The position numbers and the translations under genes were made by a program. The notes beneath the pieces were generated by a model that was not told the DNA's origin, did not search any database, and saw only the letters and a program-made list of their open reading frames with translations. From JAKZSU01 sp047517485 (lineage in GTDB: Bacteria; Pseudomonadota; Alphaproteobacteria; UBA7887): a stretch of 54,128 nucleotides of DNA. This document shows, piece after piece, positions 16,724 to 26,928 of the stretch. Each line of letters starts with the position of its first letter. The stretch's first letter is position 1. The stretch lies in NCBI GenBank assembly GCA_047517485.1, contig JAKZSU010000070.1, forward strand, positions 1-54,128, written 5' to 3'.

Positions 16724-16742
16724 CGCTCGGTCACGGCCCTGA

Positions 16743-17903
16743 TCATTGGAAGAAGCGCTCGAGGATGGTGCGGTAGACCGCCACCAGGTTTTCCAAATCG
16801 GCGACGGCGACGCATTCGTCGGTCTTGTGCATGGTCTTGCCGACCAGGCCGAATTCGGCGACCGGGCAAACGTTCTTGATGAAGCGCGCGTCCGAGGTGC
16901 CGCCGGTGGTGCTGAGTTCGGGCCGCCGCCCGGTCACGCTCTCGACCGCGCCGGCGATCAGGGTGCTCAACTCGCCGGGCGGGGTGAGAAACGCCTCGCC
17001 GGTCAGATGATGGTCGAGTTGCCAGCGCGCGCCGTCGCCGCCCGCCGCGGCGAAGGTGGCGTTGAGCCAGGCCAGCAGGCTGTCGCTGGTGTGGGTGTCG
17101 TTGAAGCGGATGTTGAAGCGCGCGGTGGCGCGCGCCGGGATCACGTTGGTCGCCGGATTGCCGATGTCGATGCTGGTGATCTCGAGGTTCGAGGGTTGGA
17201 AATGCTCAGTGCCCGCGTCGAGGCGATGTTCGATCGCCACCGCCAGCATGCGCACCAGGCGGCGCGCTGGATTGTCGGCGAGATGGGGATAGGCGACATG
17301 GCCCTGGGTGCCGGTGACGGTCAGCGAACAGGTCAGGCTGCCGCGGCGGCCGATCTTGACCATGTCGCCGAGGGCGCCGGGGTTGGTCGGCTCGCCGACC
17401 AGACAGACGTCGATCACCTCGCCGCGCTCGGCCATCCAGTCGAGCACCTTGGCCGTGCCGTTGATCGCCGGACCTTCCTCGTCGCCGGTGATCAACAGGC
17501 TGATCGAGCCGCCAAAAACGTTGCCGCGCTCGCTGAGAAATCCGCCGACGGCGGCGGCGAAGGCGGCGACCGCGCCTTTCATGTCGGCGGCGCCGCGACC
17601 GTGCAACACCCCGTCGGTGACCTCGGCGGAAAACGGATCCCGCGACCAGCCCGCTTCATCGCCGACAGGAACCACGTCCGTGTGCCCGGCGAAACAGAAA
17701 TTCGGCCGCGCCTCGCCGAGGCGGGCATAAAGATTGTCCACGGCAGGAGTGTCCGGCGCCTCGAAGCGCAAACGATGGCAGGTGAAGCCGAGGGTTTCCA
17801 GCGCGCTCGCCAAAACGTCGAGCGCGCCTTCGTCATGGGGGGTGACGCTGGGGCAGCGGATCAGGTCCTGGGTCAGGCCGATAACATCGAGCGGTTCGGA
17901 CAT
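16743..17903 (-). CDS. dapE: Succinyl-diaminopimelate desuccinylase
   Basis: Removes succinate from N-succinyl-LL-DAP in lysine and peptidoglycan precursor synthesis. 386 residues, an M20 di-zinc peptidase: CFAGHTDVVPVGD (metal His and catalytic Asp), GRGAADMKGAVAAF (bridging Asp), ITGDEEGPAINGT (catalytic Glu pair), a lid domain (about 180-300) and a final metal His in LVGKTMHKTDECV. The frame opens 20 codons earlier, but ATG 17903 (MSEPLDVIGLTQDLIRCPSVTP) matches the family N-terminus. Confidence 0.95.
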   Translation of the reverse strand: MSEPLDVIGLTQDLIRCPSVTPHDEGALDVLASALETLGFTCHRLRFEAPDTPAVDNLYARLGEARPNFCFAGHTDVVPVGDEAGWSRDPFSAEVTDGVLHGRGAADMKGAVAAFAAAVGGFLSERGNVFGGSISLLITGDEEGPAINGTAKVLDWMAERGEVIDVCLVGEPTNPGALGDMVKIGRRGSLTCSLTVTGTQGHVAYPHLADNPARRLVRMLAVAIEHRLDAGTEHFQPSNLEITSIDIGNPATNVIPARATARFNIRFNDTHTSDSLLAWLNATFAAAGGDGARWQLDHHLTGEAFLTPPGELSTLIAGAVESVTGRRPELSTTGGTSDARFIKNVCPVAEFGLVGKTMHKTDECVAVADLENLVAVYRTILERFFQ

Positions 17904-18034
17904 GGCATGCTTTCGTTGCGGCGCCCTGTCATAAAGCATTTTCGCCCGCCGCGAAATCGCCACCCGGACGGCCCCCTTTGCAAGCGGCGGCGCACAGACT
18001 ATCGTTCGATCGAGTCTGGCAATGGAGAATTAGC

Positions 18035-18448
18035 GTGGCCTATTGGTTGATGAAGTCCGAACCCGGCGAATATTCCTATGACGATCTGGTCAAGGATGGC
18101 AGCGCCGAATGGGACGGCGTGCGCAATTACCAGGCCTCGAACAACATGAAGGCGATGAAGCTGGGCGACCGGGCGTTCTTCTATCATTCGGTCAAGGAGA
18201 AAGCGGTCGTCGGGGTGATGGAGGTGGTCAAGGAATATTATCCCGATCACACCGACAAATCCGAGCGCTTCGGCATGGTCGACGTCAAGGCGTTGATGCC
18301 GGTCGAGCACAAGGTCACCCTGGCCGAGATCAAGGCCGAGCCGAAACTGGCCGATCTGCTGCTGGTCCGCCATTCACGGCTGTCGGTGGTGCCGGTGAGC
18401 GCTGCGCATTGGAAACTGATCTGCCGCATGGCCGGGGTCAAAGCGTAA
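18035..18448 (+). CDS. EVE domain-containing protein
   Basis: A 137-residue single EVE (PUA-like) domain protein. It begins AYWLMKSEPGEYSYDDLVKD, then WDGVRNYQASNNMKAMKLGD and FFYHSVKEKAVVGVMEVV, the family hallmarks. EVE domains are thought to bind modified bases in DNA or RNA, and this stand-alone type is widespread in proteobacteria without a settled role. Start is GTG 18035, with GGAG at 18024-18027; upstream codons in the frame do not resemble the family. A Rieske protein follows after 3 bp. Confidence 0.9.
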   Translation: MAYWLMKSEPGEYSYDDLVKDGSAEWDGVRNYQASNNMKAMKLGDRAFFYHSVKEKAVVGVMEVVKEYYPDHTDKSERFGMVDVKALMPVEHKVTLAEIKAEPKLADLLLVRHSRLSVVPVSAAHWKLICRMAGVKA

Positions 18449-18451
18449 GCG

Positions 18452-18853
18452 ATGCCGCGACGGCGGCTTTGTGAGGTGGACGCGCTCAGCGACGGCGAGG
18501 CGAAAGGCTTCGACACCGACGATCTCGACTTACCCGACATATTTCTGGTGCGCCGTGGCAACGATATATTCGGCTTTCTCAACGACTGCCCGCACTGGAA
18601 TATTCCACTCGATTTAATGCCCGACCGGTTCCTCACCCGCGACGGACTGCGCATACAATGTTCGAACCACGGCGCGCGGTTCGCGATCGAGAGCGGAAAA
18701 TGCAATTTCGGCCCATGCCTGGGCCAAAGCCTCACGACGATTCCAATCACCGTCGAGGACGGGGTGATCTGGCTCGAGGACTATGGCGTGCGCCTTGCCG
18801 CGCGCGGAGAATGGCGGTTAACGCCGGCCCCGAGCCGCGATCCTGGGTCTTGA
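18452..18853 (+). CDS. Small Rieske [2Fe-2S] protein
   Basis: A 133-residue soluble Rieske-type ferredoxin domain. The two cluster-binding boxes are visible: NDCPHWNIPLD (C-x-H) and IQCSNHGARFAIESGKC (C-x2-H), spaced as in nitrite reductase NirD-like and oxygenase ferredoxins. It probably transfers electrons to an unidentified partner. It immediately follows the EVE gene and may share its transcript; acs lies 54 bp downstream. Confidence 0.88.
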   Translation: MPRRRLCEVDALSDGEAKGFDTDDLDLPDIFLVRRGNDIFGFLNDCPHWNIPLDLMPDRFLTRDGLRIQCSNHGARFAIESGKCNFGPCLGQSLTTIPITVEDGVIWLEDYGVRLAARGEWRLTPAPSRDPGS

Positions 18854-18907
18854 GCTTGGTGGCGAAGCGTAGTTTTGTTAGGGGATAGAGATAGCGGGGA
18901 GCGCATC

Positions 18908-20848
<1,941 letters not shown>

Positions 20849-20852
20849 TCAT

Positions 20853-20892
20853 ACCAAACCGCGATGAGCAAGACTCATCGCGGTTTGGTTTT
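20853..20892 (+). terminator. Intrinsic terminator of acs
   Basis: A perfect 16-bp stem (20853-20868 with 20874-20889), 5-nt loop CAAGA, and the run GGTTTTAAA at its 3' side. It begins 5 bp after the acs stop codon. Confidence 0.9.
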
Positions 20893-20897
20893 AAAGC

Positions 20898-21197
20898 GCG
20901 TTCAAACGCCACGCCGGCTGGCCTCGCATACGCTCGGGCGCGCGGTCGCGCTTGCCGTTCGCTGCGCTCACGGGCGTTGGTGCGAGCTGGATGGTGTAGG
21001 AGATTGGGTTCCGAATTTTAAAGCGCGTTCAAGCGCCACGCAGGCTGCCTCGCATAAGCTCGGGCGCGCGGTCGCGCTTGCCGGCCTGCGCATCGCGCAG
21101 TCCGGTTGTTTGAAGGGCGTTCAAACGCCACGCAGGCTGCCTCGCATACTCTCGGGCGCGCGGTCGCGCTTGCCAACCTGCAATGCAGGTTGGTTTT
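20898..21197. repeat. Repeat family B, three tandem copies with variable hairpins
   Basis: Units at 20898-20956, 21025-21082 and 21117-21174 share the core GCGTTCAA(A/G)CGCCACGC(A/C)GG...CTCGGGCGCGCGGTCGCGCTTGCC, also found at 4887-4945. After the core each copy has its own tail. Copy 3 has a hairpin CCGGcCTGCGC/GCGCAGtCCGG; copy 4 has CCAACCTGCA (21173-21182) with TGCAGGTTGG (21184-21193), then TTTT. These tails look like terminators. No gene is seen in this 347-bp gap between the convergent acs and SPOR genes. Confidence 0.88.
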
Positions 21198-22332
21198 ATT
21201 GGGCGATCACCGGGCGGCAATAGGCGCCGCGCGCGCTGAGCTGGTCGCACAGCGCGTTCGCCGCGGAGAGATCGGCGAGCTCACCGGCTTGAACCCGAAA
21301 GAAGGTGCCTTTGTCGGGCACATCGACGCGGTTGATCGCGAGCTGAAACCCGTTCATCAGATCGCCGTGCTGGGACATCAACTCACCCCACCCGGTATCC
21401 GCCTCGGATACGTCCCGGTAAGACGCGAGGTGGACCAGATAGGTATTTGTGCCCGGCGGCGCGGCGGCGGTTGTCGGTTCCGGTGGCGGCGCCGGGAGGG
21501 GCGCCATTTGCGGCGCCGCCTGAGCCGTGGCGGCGGCGGTTTGCACCGCGGCCGGCGTGTTTCCCGAGCCATCGGCATAGAGCCGCGCCAGCGCACCGGC
21601 GGCGCGATCATGGCCGTGCTCCGCCGCCTCGCGATACCAGCGCTCGGCGAGCGCCATGTCGGGACGCACACCATCGCCGACTTCATGCGCGCGGGCGAGG
21701 TCGAACTGCGCCGCCGCGACCGCCAGGCGCGCGCCGCGCCGGCTCCACCGCAAGTCGGGCGGGACATCGCCAACCAACGGACGGCCGATGGCTTCGGCGG
21801 ATTTCAGCGCCGGATCGGCGCGGCCTGCTTGCAGCGCCGCCAAGGCATAGAATTCGGCGGCGCGGCGGTAGTCCTGCGGAACCCCCTGGCCGGTTTCATA
21901 GAGATAGGCGAGGCTCGCCTGCGCCGCGGCGTGTCCGCGGGCGGCGGCGCGCAAAAAGAGCTCGGCCGCGCGGCGATGGTCGGCCGGCTTGATGGCGCCG
22001 TTCAAATACATTTCGCCGAGCCGGTACTGGGCCAACGGATCGCCCGCGGCGGCGGCTTGGCGGTACCAATCGAGCGCCTCGTCGGGATCGAGGGGAACCC
22101 CGTCGCCGGTCTCGTAGCGTTCGCCGAGCGTCGCCATCGCCACCGGGTCACCTTGACCGGCCTGGCCGCGCAGATCGACCACCGAGTTGCCGGTAATGAT
22201 GTCGAGGCTGGGAATCATGTCGGCCTGTTTGATCTCGCCACACGCCGCTGCCAGCGACAAGCCGCCGAACAAAACCACATTGAGGAGAATTCGCCGACCG
22301 ATCGATCTTGTAATTCGCTGGTAAATCGACAT
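21196..22332 (-). CDS. Sel1-repeat and SPOR-domain envelope protein
   Basis: A 378-residue exported protein. The N-terminus (MSIYQRITRSIGRRILLNVV, then LFGGLSLAAACGE) is a signal sequence ending in Cys, so it may be a lipoprotein, although Ala at -3 is a weak lipobox. Several Sel1-like repeats follow (about 55-250; for example AQYRLGEMYLNGAIKPADHR and AQASLAYLYETGQGVPQDYR), then a Pro/Ala-rich linker and a C-terminal SPOR domain (about 300-378; TYLVHLASYRDVSEADTGWG, then FFRVQAGELADLSAANALCD). SPOR domains bind denuded peptidoglycan at division septa. ATG 22332 is chosen; the upstream 21 codons look non-coding. Confidence 0.85.
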   Translation of the reverse strand: MSIYQRITRSIGRRILLNVVLFGGLSLAAACGEIKQADMIPSLDIITGNSVVDLRGQAGQGDPVAMATLGERYETGDGVPLDPDEALDWYRQAAAAGDPLAQYRLGEMYLNGAIKPADHRRAAELFLRAAARGHAAAQASLAYLYETGQGVPQDYRRAAEFYALAALQAGRADPALKSAEAIGRPLVGDVPPDLRWSRRGARLAVAAAQFDLARAHEVGDGVRPDMALAERWYREAAEHGHDRAAGALARLYADGSGNTPAAVQTAAATAQAAPQMAPLPAPPPEPTTAAAPPGTNTYLVHLASYRDVSEADTGWGELMSQHGDLMNGFQLAINRVDVPDKGTFFRVQAGELADLSAANALCDQLSARGAYCRPVIAQ

Positions 22333-22619
22333 CGCATTCCCCCGATATTGCCGACACATGGCCACTCGCACCCGCAATTGGACGAGTTCGAACAAACTCC
22401 ATACCCCGGCAATGGTTAAGACTCGCTTACCGCGGGAATGGATTCAATATCGAACGTAATGAGAACAAGTAGAGAAAAGTTCAACCCGTCCCCGTAATGA
22501 ATGGCCGAATATCGGTTGCCAAGTCGCGGCAAATGCGATGACCTGAAAGAAACGCGCCGGCGCGGCCGTGCCGGACGGGGCCTGTGTAGAAGACAGTCCA
22601 TTTGAGGAGGCGGAGACCC
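22333..22619. other. Intergenic region with divergent promoters presumed
   Basis: This 287-bp, comparatively AT-rich gap lies between two divergently transcribed envelope-protein genes, so promoters for both should lie here. I see no repeat, RNA or convincing -35/-10 pair that I can assign. Confidence 0.4.
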
Positions 22620-22883
22620 ATGCAACGAACCAAAGTTATAGTCACCCTTATTGCGGCGGCGGCGCTATCGATTGGTACCGCGGCGGCGATGCCGGTCGAA
22701 CAGGATTGGTACGACGAACGCGGCGTGACCGAGGATGGCCGCCTGGACATTCAGGATGTCGACGATCAGTCGACGCCAATGGAAGTACGGCTGTCGCGCC
22801 AGGTCATGGTTCTGCAAACCCAGATCGACGTGTTGCGGCGCGAAATCGACCGTCTCAGTGCCGAGGTCGATCGCCTCAAATAG
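22620..22883 (+). CDS. Small exported coiled-coil protein
   Basis: 87 residues. A signal peptide (MQRTKVIVTLIAAAALSIGT, cleavage near AAAMP) is followed by a short acidic region and a C-terminal heptad-like coiled coil (VRLSRQVMVLQTQIDVLRRE, then IDRLSAEVDRLK). Small periplasmic coiled coils like this often oligomerise, as in murein-lipoprotein-like or YbgF N-terminal segments. No family is recognised. ATG 22620 has GAGGAGG upstream at 22604-22610; a TTG at 22602 would overlap that site. The stop is 9 bp from the convergent SDHAF4 gene. Confidence 0.75.
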   Translation: MQRTKVIVTLIAAAALSIGTAAAMPVEQDWYDERGVTEDGRLDIQDVDDQSTPMEVRLSRQVMVLQTQIDVLRREIDRLSAEVDRLK

Positions 22884-22892
22884 CCGCGGTTG

Positions 22893-23045
22893 CTAAAAGT
22901 CGCTGACCCGGCCGTTACGCTCCCAATCGCCGTAACGGGTGGGTTCGGGCCCGGCAGGCCCGCCGATTTCATCGTCGCTTTCGGCCGGTGGGGCGGGCGT
23001 TTTGGCCGGCGTTTCTTCGCTATCGGGTTTTTTCGGCTCGGTCAT
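22893..23045 (-). CDS. SDHAF4/DUF1674 family succinate dehydrogenase assembly factor
   Basis: A 50-residue protein easily missed by size cut-offs. The N-terminal half is a Lys/Pro/Glu-rich, disordered-looking tail (MTEPKKPDSEETPAKTPAPP). The C-terminal half is the family signature GPEPTRYGDWERNGRVSDF, which in DUF1674 proteins typically ends ...YGDWE-x-x-GR-x-x-DF. The eukaryotic member SDHAF4 binds flavinylated SDH subunit A and protects it during complex II assembly; bacterial members are presumed to do likewise. It is divergent from rsmB, a neighbourhood I recall from other alphaproteobacteria. Start ATG at 23045. Confidence 0.85.
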   Translation of the reverse strand: MTEPKKPDSEETPAKTPAPPAESDDEIGGPAGPEPTRYGDWERNGRVSDF

Positions 23046-23136
23046 GACCTAAACATAGGGGCCGGCGCTTCGGCATGCCAGCAACTTGAGTGCGCTGGGG
23101 GTTGACCCCGGCGCCGGTGACGTTAAACCGACGGGC

Positions 23137-24432
23137 ATGAAGGAAGATCCCCTCGCCGGCCGCGGTTTGGCATTCGATTGGCTCGATCAGGTCCTGGTGC
23201 GCAAACGGACCTTGGACGAGGTGATCGAGTCGGTCCCCGGCGATGCCGGACTGACGACGCGTGATCGGGCTTTCGCGCGCCTTTTGACGATGACCGTGCT
23301 GCGGCGGCTGGGACAGATCGACAATCTGATCGGCCGCTGTCTGGAGAAACCGCTGCCGGCACGGGCACGGGGCGCCGAAATGGCGCTGCGTCTTGGCGTG
23401 GCGCAAGCCCTGTTCCTCGACACCCCGCCGCATGCCGCGGTCGATACGTCGGTGCGCCTCGCCGTCGCGCGCCGGGGCCGCGCCTACAAAAAACTGGTCA
23501 ACGCGGTGATGCGGCGGATCACCCGCGACGGCGCCGCCTGGCGCGACGGCCAAGACGCGGCGCGGCTCAACACGCCCGATTGGCTTTGGGAGTCGTGGGT
23601 CGCGACGCTCGGCGAAGCGACCACACGGGCGATCGCCGAGGCGCATAGCGCGGAACCGCCGCTCGACCTGACGGTTCCGGGTGATCCGGAGGACGTCGCC
23701 GAAACGCTGGACGCCAGCGTGTTGCCCACCGGATCCCTGCGTCGCGCGGGTGGCGGCCGGATCGCCGATCTTGCCGGCTTCGCGGCGGGGAAATGGTGGG
23801 TGCAAGACGCGGCGGCGGCGCTTCCGGCGCGCCTGCTCGGCGCCGGGCCGGGCGACCAGGTCATCGATCTCTGCGCCGCCCCGGGCGGCAAAACCGCGCA
23901 ACTGGTGGCGCTTGGCGCGGCGGTGACGGCGGTCGACCGCTCGCCGGCGCGGCTCGCCCGGTTGCGCGAGAATCTCACTCGGCTCAAACTCTCGGCGACC
24001 ACCGTCGAGGCCGACGTCTCAGCCTGGCAACCGTCGCAGCCGGCGAAATTCGTGCTGCTCGACGCGCCGTGCACCGCGACCGGAACCCTGCGCCGCCATC
24101 CCGACATCGCGTACCTGAAAAACCGCGACGATATCGCCGGCGCCGCGGCGGCCCAACAGCGTCTGCTCGCCAGCGCCGCCGATTTGGTCGCCCCCGGTGG
24201 GACCTTGATATATGCGGTGTGTTCGCTGCAGCCCGAGGAAGGCCGGGCACAAATCGCCGCGCTTCTTGACAGCGGCGCACCGTTCGAGCGACGGCCGATC
24301 GAGGCCGCGGAAGTCGGCGGGATGGCTGAGCTGATCGGCGATCGCGGCGATCTGATGACCCTGCCGTGCCACATGGCCGATCTCGGTGGGATGGATGGAT
24401 TTTTCGCCGCGCGCCTGGTTCGCCACGGTTGA
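23137..24432 (+). CDS. rsmB: 16S rRNA (cytosine(967)-C5)-methyltransferase-like RsmB
   Basis: A 431-residue RsmB/NOP2-type RNA m5C methyltransferase. An N-terminal NusB-like RNA-binding domain (about 10-140, with TTRDRAFARLLTMTVLRRLG) is followed by the SAM-binding domain: IDLCAAPGGKTAQLVALGA (motif I), LLDAPCTATGTLRRHPD (motif IV with Cys) and IYAVCSLQPEEG (motif VI with catalytic Cys). ATG 23137 is used; a TTG 51 nt upstream is also possible. rpe lies 93 bp downstream on the same strand. Confidence 0.93.
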   Translation: MKEDPLAGRGLAFDWLDQVLVRKRTLDEVIESVPGDAGLTTRDRAFARLLTMTVLRRLGQIDNLIGRCLEKPLPARARGAEMALRLGVAQALFLDTPPHAAVDTSVRLAVARRGRAYKKLVNAVMRRITRDGAAWRDGQDAARLNTPDWLWESWVATLGEATTRAIAEAHSAEPPLDLTVPGDPEDVAETLDASVLPTGSLRRAGGGRIADLAGFAAGKWWVQDAAAALPARLLGAGPGDQVIDLCAAPGGKTAQLVALGAAVTAVDRSPARLARLRENLTRLKLSATTVEADVSAWQPSQPAKFVLLDAPCTATGTLRRHPDIAYLKNRDDIAGAAAAQQRLLASAADLVAPGGTLIYAVCSLQPEEGRAQIAALLDSGAPFERRPIEAAEVGGMAELIGDRGDLMTLPCHMADLGGMDGFFAARLVRHG

Positions 24433-24525
24433 TACCATGGCTCGCTGTGGCAAGAAGGCGATAAAACGCCCTCGACAAGGCATCCGAGACTTTCCGAACC
24501 AGTGCTAAGCTGCTACTTCAACAGT

Positions 24526-25200
24526 ATGCAGCAACGCGTTCGAATCGCACCGTCGATCCTTGCTTCGGACTTCGCCCGATTGGGCGAGGAAATACGTGCG
24601 ATCGATGCCGCCGGCGCGGACTATATTCATATCGATGTCATGGATGGTCACTTCGTCCCCAACATCACCATCGGGCCCGACGTGGTGCGCGCGTTGCGCG
24701 GCCATAGCGAGCGCCCGTTCGATGCCCATCTGATGGTCGCGCCGGTCGATCCCCATCTCGGCGCCTTCGCCGACGCCGGGGCGGATATCCTCACCGTGCA
24801 AGCCGAAGCCGGCCCGCATCTGCACCGCAGTCTGCAGACCATTCGTGGGCTCGGTAAACGCGCCGGCGTGGCGTTGAATCCGGCGACCCCGGTGAGCGCG
24901 ATCGAGGAGGTGATCGACGACGTCGATCTTGTCCTGGTGATGACGGTGAACCCGGGCTTTGGCGGCCAAAGCTTCATCGCCAGCCAGCTCGACAAAATTC
25001 ACCGCATCCGGACGATGATCGATGCCACCGGGCGCGACATCGATCTCGAGGTCGACGGCGGAATCAATTTCGAAACCGCGCCGCTGGTGATCGAGGCCGG
25101 CGCCACCGTCCTGGTCGCCGGGACCGCGACGTTCACCGGCGGGTCGGACGCCTACGCCGCCAATATCGCTCGTCTGCGCGGCGCGGAGACCGTCGCGTGA
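24526..25200 (+). CDS. rpe: Ribulose-phosphate 3-epimerase
   Basis: Interconverts ribulose-5-P and xylulose-5-P. 224 residues, a TIM barrel with RIAPSILASDFARLGEEI, the metal-ligand motif HIDVMDGHFVPNITIGPDVV, HLMVAPVD, VMTVNPGFGGQSFI and LEVDGGINFETAP. ATG 24526 gives the usual family length; a GTG at 24502 is also in frame. The stop overlaps the GTG start of the heparinase-like gene by 4 bp. Confidence 0.96.
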   Translation: MQQRVRIAPSILASDFARLGEEIRAIDAAGADYIHIDVMDGHFVPNITIGPDVVRALRGHSERPFDAHLMVAPVDPHLGAFADAGADILTVQAEAGPHLHRSLQTIRGLGKRAGVALNPATPVSAIEEVIDDVDLVLVMTVNPGFGGQSFIASQLDKIHRIRTMIDATGRDIDLEVDGGINFETAPLVIEAGATVLVAGTATFTGGSDAYAANIARLRGAETVA

Positions 25201-26912
25201 GCACCGCCGGAGATGGCCTGCTCGGCCGACTCGACGCGGTGGCCGCCGGCCTGGCGCGCCCCGATCGTGGCCCGCGAAAAGCCGGCGCGCGGCGCTGGTC
25301 GGAACACCTGTGGGCGCTGATATACGGCAATCCGCTGTATCCGCTGACCCTGCTCGGCCCGGCGCCGGACCGCCTCGCCACGCAACCGCCCGACCCGTGG
25401 CCCGGCACCGCGGCACGTGGCGATCATCTGTTTCAGGGGCGCTATCGCTTCGCCGGTCAAGAAGTCACCGCGCCGAAAATGCCGGTTTGGCTCCCCGCCG
25501 GGGTGTCCGACGGGTGGATCGAGGAAATGCACGGGTTCGAGTGGCTGCGCCACTTGAAGGCCAGCGACGGCGCCACCGCGCGCCGTCATGCCCGGGCCCT
25601 TGTGCGCGACTGGATTCGCCATTGCGGCCACTGGCGGCCGATCGCCTGGCGCGCCGACGTGCTCGGCTGCCGCTTGGCCGCGTGGACGATGAACGCGCGT
25701 TTTCTGCTCACCGACGCCGACGACTCCTGGCGCGACGCCTTTCTCGCCAGTCTGGCGATGCAGGCGCGCCATTTGACGCGCTGTCTCAGCCGCGAAACCG
25801 ACGGCGCCGCGCGAATCGCCGCGGGGCGCGGGCTGCTCTATAGCGGCCTATGCCTGGGTCCAAGCGAACGCCGGATCAATGCCGCGGTGCGCTATTTGAT
25901 CCGCGAATGCAAGCGTCAGGTTCTCGCCGACGGCGGCCATGTGTCGCGCTCGCCGCGGGTGCAATGCCGCGTGCTCGGCGATCTCGCCGATAGCCGATCC
26001 CTGTTGATAGCCGCCAATCGGGTGCCGCCCGATGAATTGACCCGCACCATCGACCGCATGGCGCCAATGTTGAGCGCGCTCTGCCATGGTGACGGCGGGC
26101 TCGCGGCGTTCAACGACTCGGGCGAGGACGACCCGCAGCGTGTCGAGACCACGCTCAAGCTGGCGAACGTCAAGGCGAACCCGCTGGCGAACGCACCGCA
26201 CAGCGGCTACCAGCGCCTCGCCGCGGGCCGCACCGCGGTGATTTTCGATACCAGCGCGCCGAGCGTCGGCTCGGGCACCGCGCATGCTGGATCGCTGGCC
26301 TTCGAGATGAGCGTCGGCGAGCAACGCCTGGTGGTCAATTGCGGCCCGCACGGCGGACGCGATCTCGATTGGTCGCGCGCGCTGCGCAGCACCGCGGCGC
26401 ATTCGACGATGGTGGTGGCCGATACCAGTTCGTCGGTAATCGGTCCCGACGGGCGGATCCGCCAGCGTCCGCGCGACGTCGGTTGCGATCGCCAGCAATC
26501 CGACGGCGCGGTGTGGGTCGACGCCCATCACGACGGCTATGTGGAATCGTTCGGCTTGATCCATCGCCGGCGGCTGTATCTCAGCGCCGACGGCAACGAT
26601 TTGCGTGGCGAGGATACGCTGGCACCGGCGCCGGGCGCGCCGGCCCCGGGACCGCAACCATTCGCCGTCCGCTTCCATTTGCACCCGCGCGTCCAGGCGT
26701 CGTTGGTGATGCACGGCCAAGCGGCGCTGTTCAAACTTCCCGACGGGACGGGCTGGCAGTTGCGCGCGATCGGCGGCAGCCTGGCGCTCAACCCGAGCAT
26801 CTATTTCATGGCCGACGGCGAACGCCGACGCAGCGAACAGGCGGTCTTGGTCGGGGTGTGCGGCCCGGAAGGCACCGCGATCAAGTGGGCAATCCGCAAG
26901 ATTTCTTCCTGA
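25197..26912 (+). CDS. Heparinase II/III family protein
   Basis: A 571-residue protein with an N-terminal alpha-toroid-like helical half (about 60-330, for example WIEEMHGFEWLRHLKASDG and WRADVLGCRLAAWTMNARF) and the heparinase II/III C-terminal beta half, including HAGSLAFEMSVGEQRLVVNC and STAAHSTMVVADTSSSV, where family members have a catalytic His. Enzymes of this family are polysaccharide lyases. In alphaproteobacteria a copy beside rsmB-rpe is common, but its substrate is unknown and no clear signal peptide is seen. The GTG start is coupled to rpe. Confidence 0.88.
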   Translation: MSTAGDGLLGRLDAVAAGLARPDRGPRKAGARRWSEHLWALIYGNPLYPLTLLGPAPDRLATQPPDPWPGTAARGDHLFQGRYRFAGQEVTAPKMPVWLPAGVSDGWIEEMHGFEWLRHLKASDGATARRHARALVRDWIRHCGHWRPIAWRADVLGCRLAAWTMNARFLLTDADDSWRDAFLASLAMQARHLTRCLSRETDGAARIAAGRGLLYSGLCLGPSERRINAAVRYLIRECKRQVLADGGHVSRSPRVQCRVLGDLADSRSLLIAANRVPPDELTRTIDRMAPMLSALCHGDGGLAAFNDSGEDDPQRVETTLKLANVKANPLANAPHSGYQRLAAGRTAVIFDTSAPSVGSGTAHAGSLAFEMSVGEQRLVVNCGPHGGRDLDWSRALRSTAAHSTMVVADTSSSVIGPDGRIRQRPRDVGCDRQQSDGAVWVDAHHDGYVESFGLIHRRRLYLSADGNDLRGEDTLAPAPGAPAPGPQPFAVRFHLHPRVQASLVMHGQAALFKLPDGTGWQLRAIGGSLALNPSIYFMADGERRRSEQAVLVGVCGPEGTAIKWAIRKISS

Positions 26913-26928
26913 GACGACGGAGCAGATC

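Noticed and set aside
20898..21174. CRISPR-like array from three spaced repeats
   Set aside because: Units are about 58 bp with uneven spacing (gaps of about 68 and 34 bp), the intervening sequences form hairpins, and no cas genes are present.
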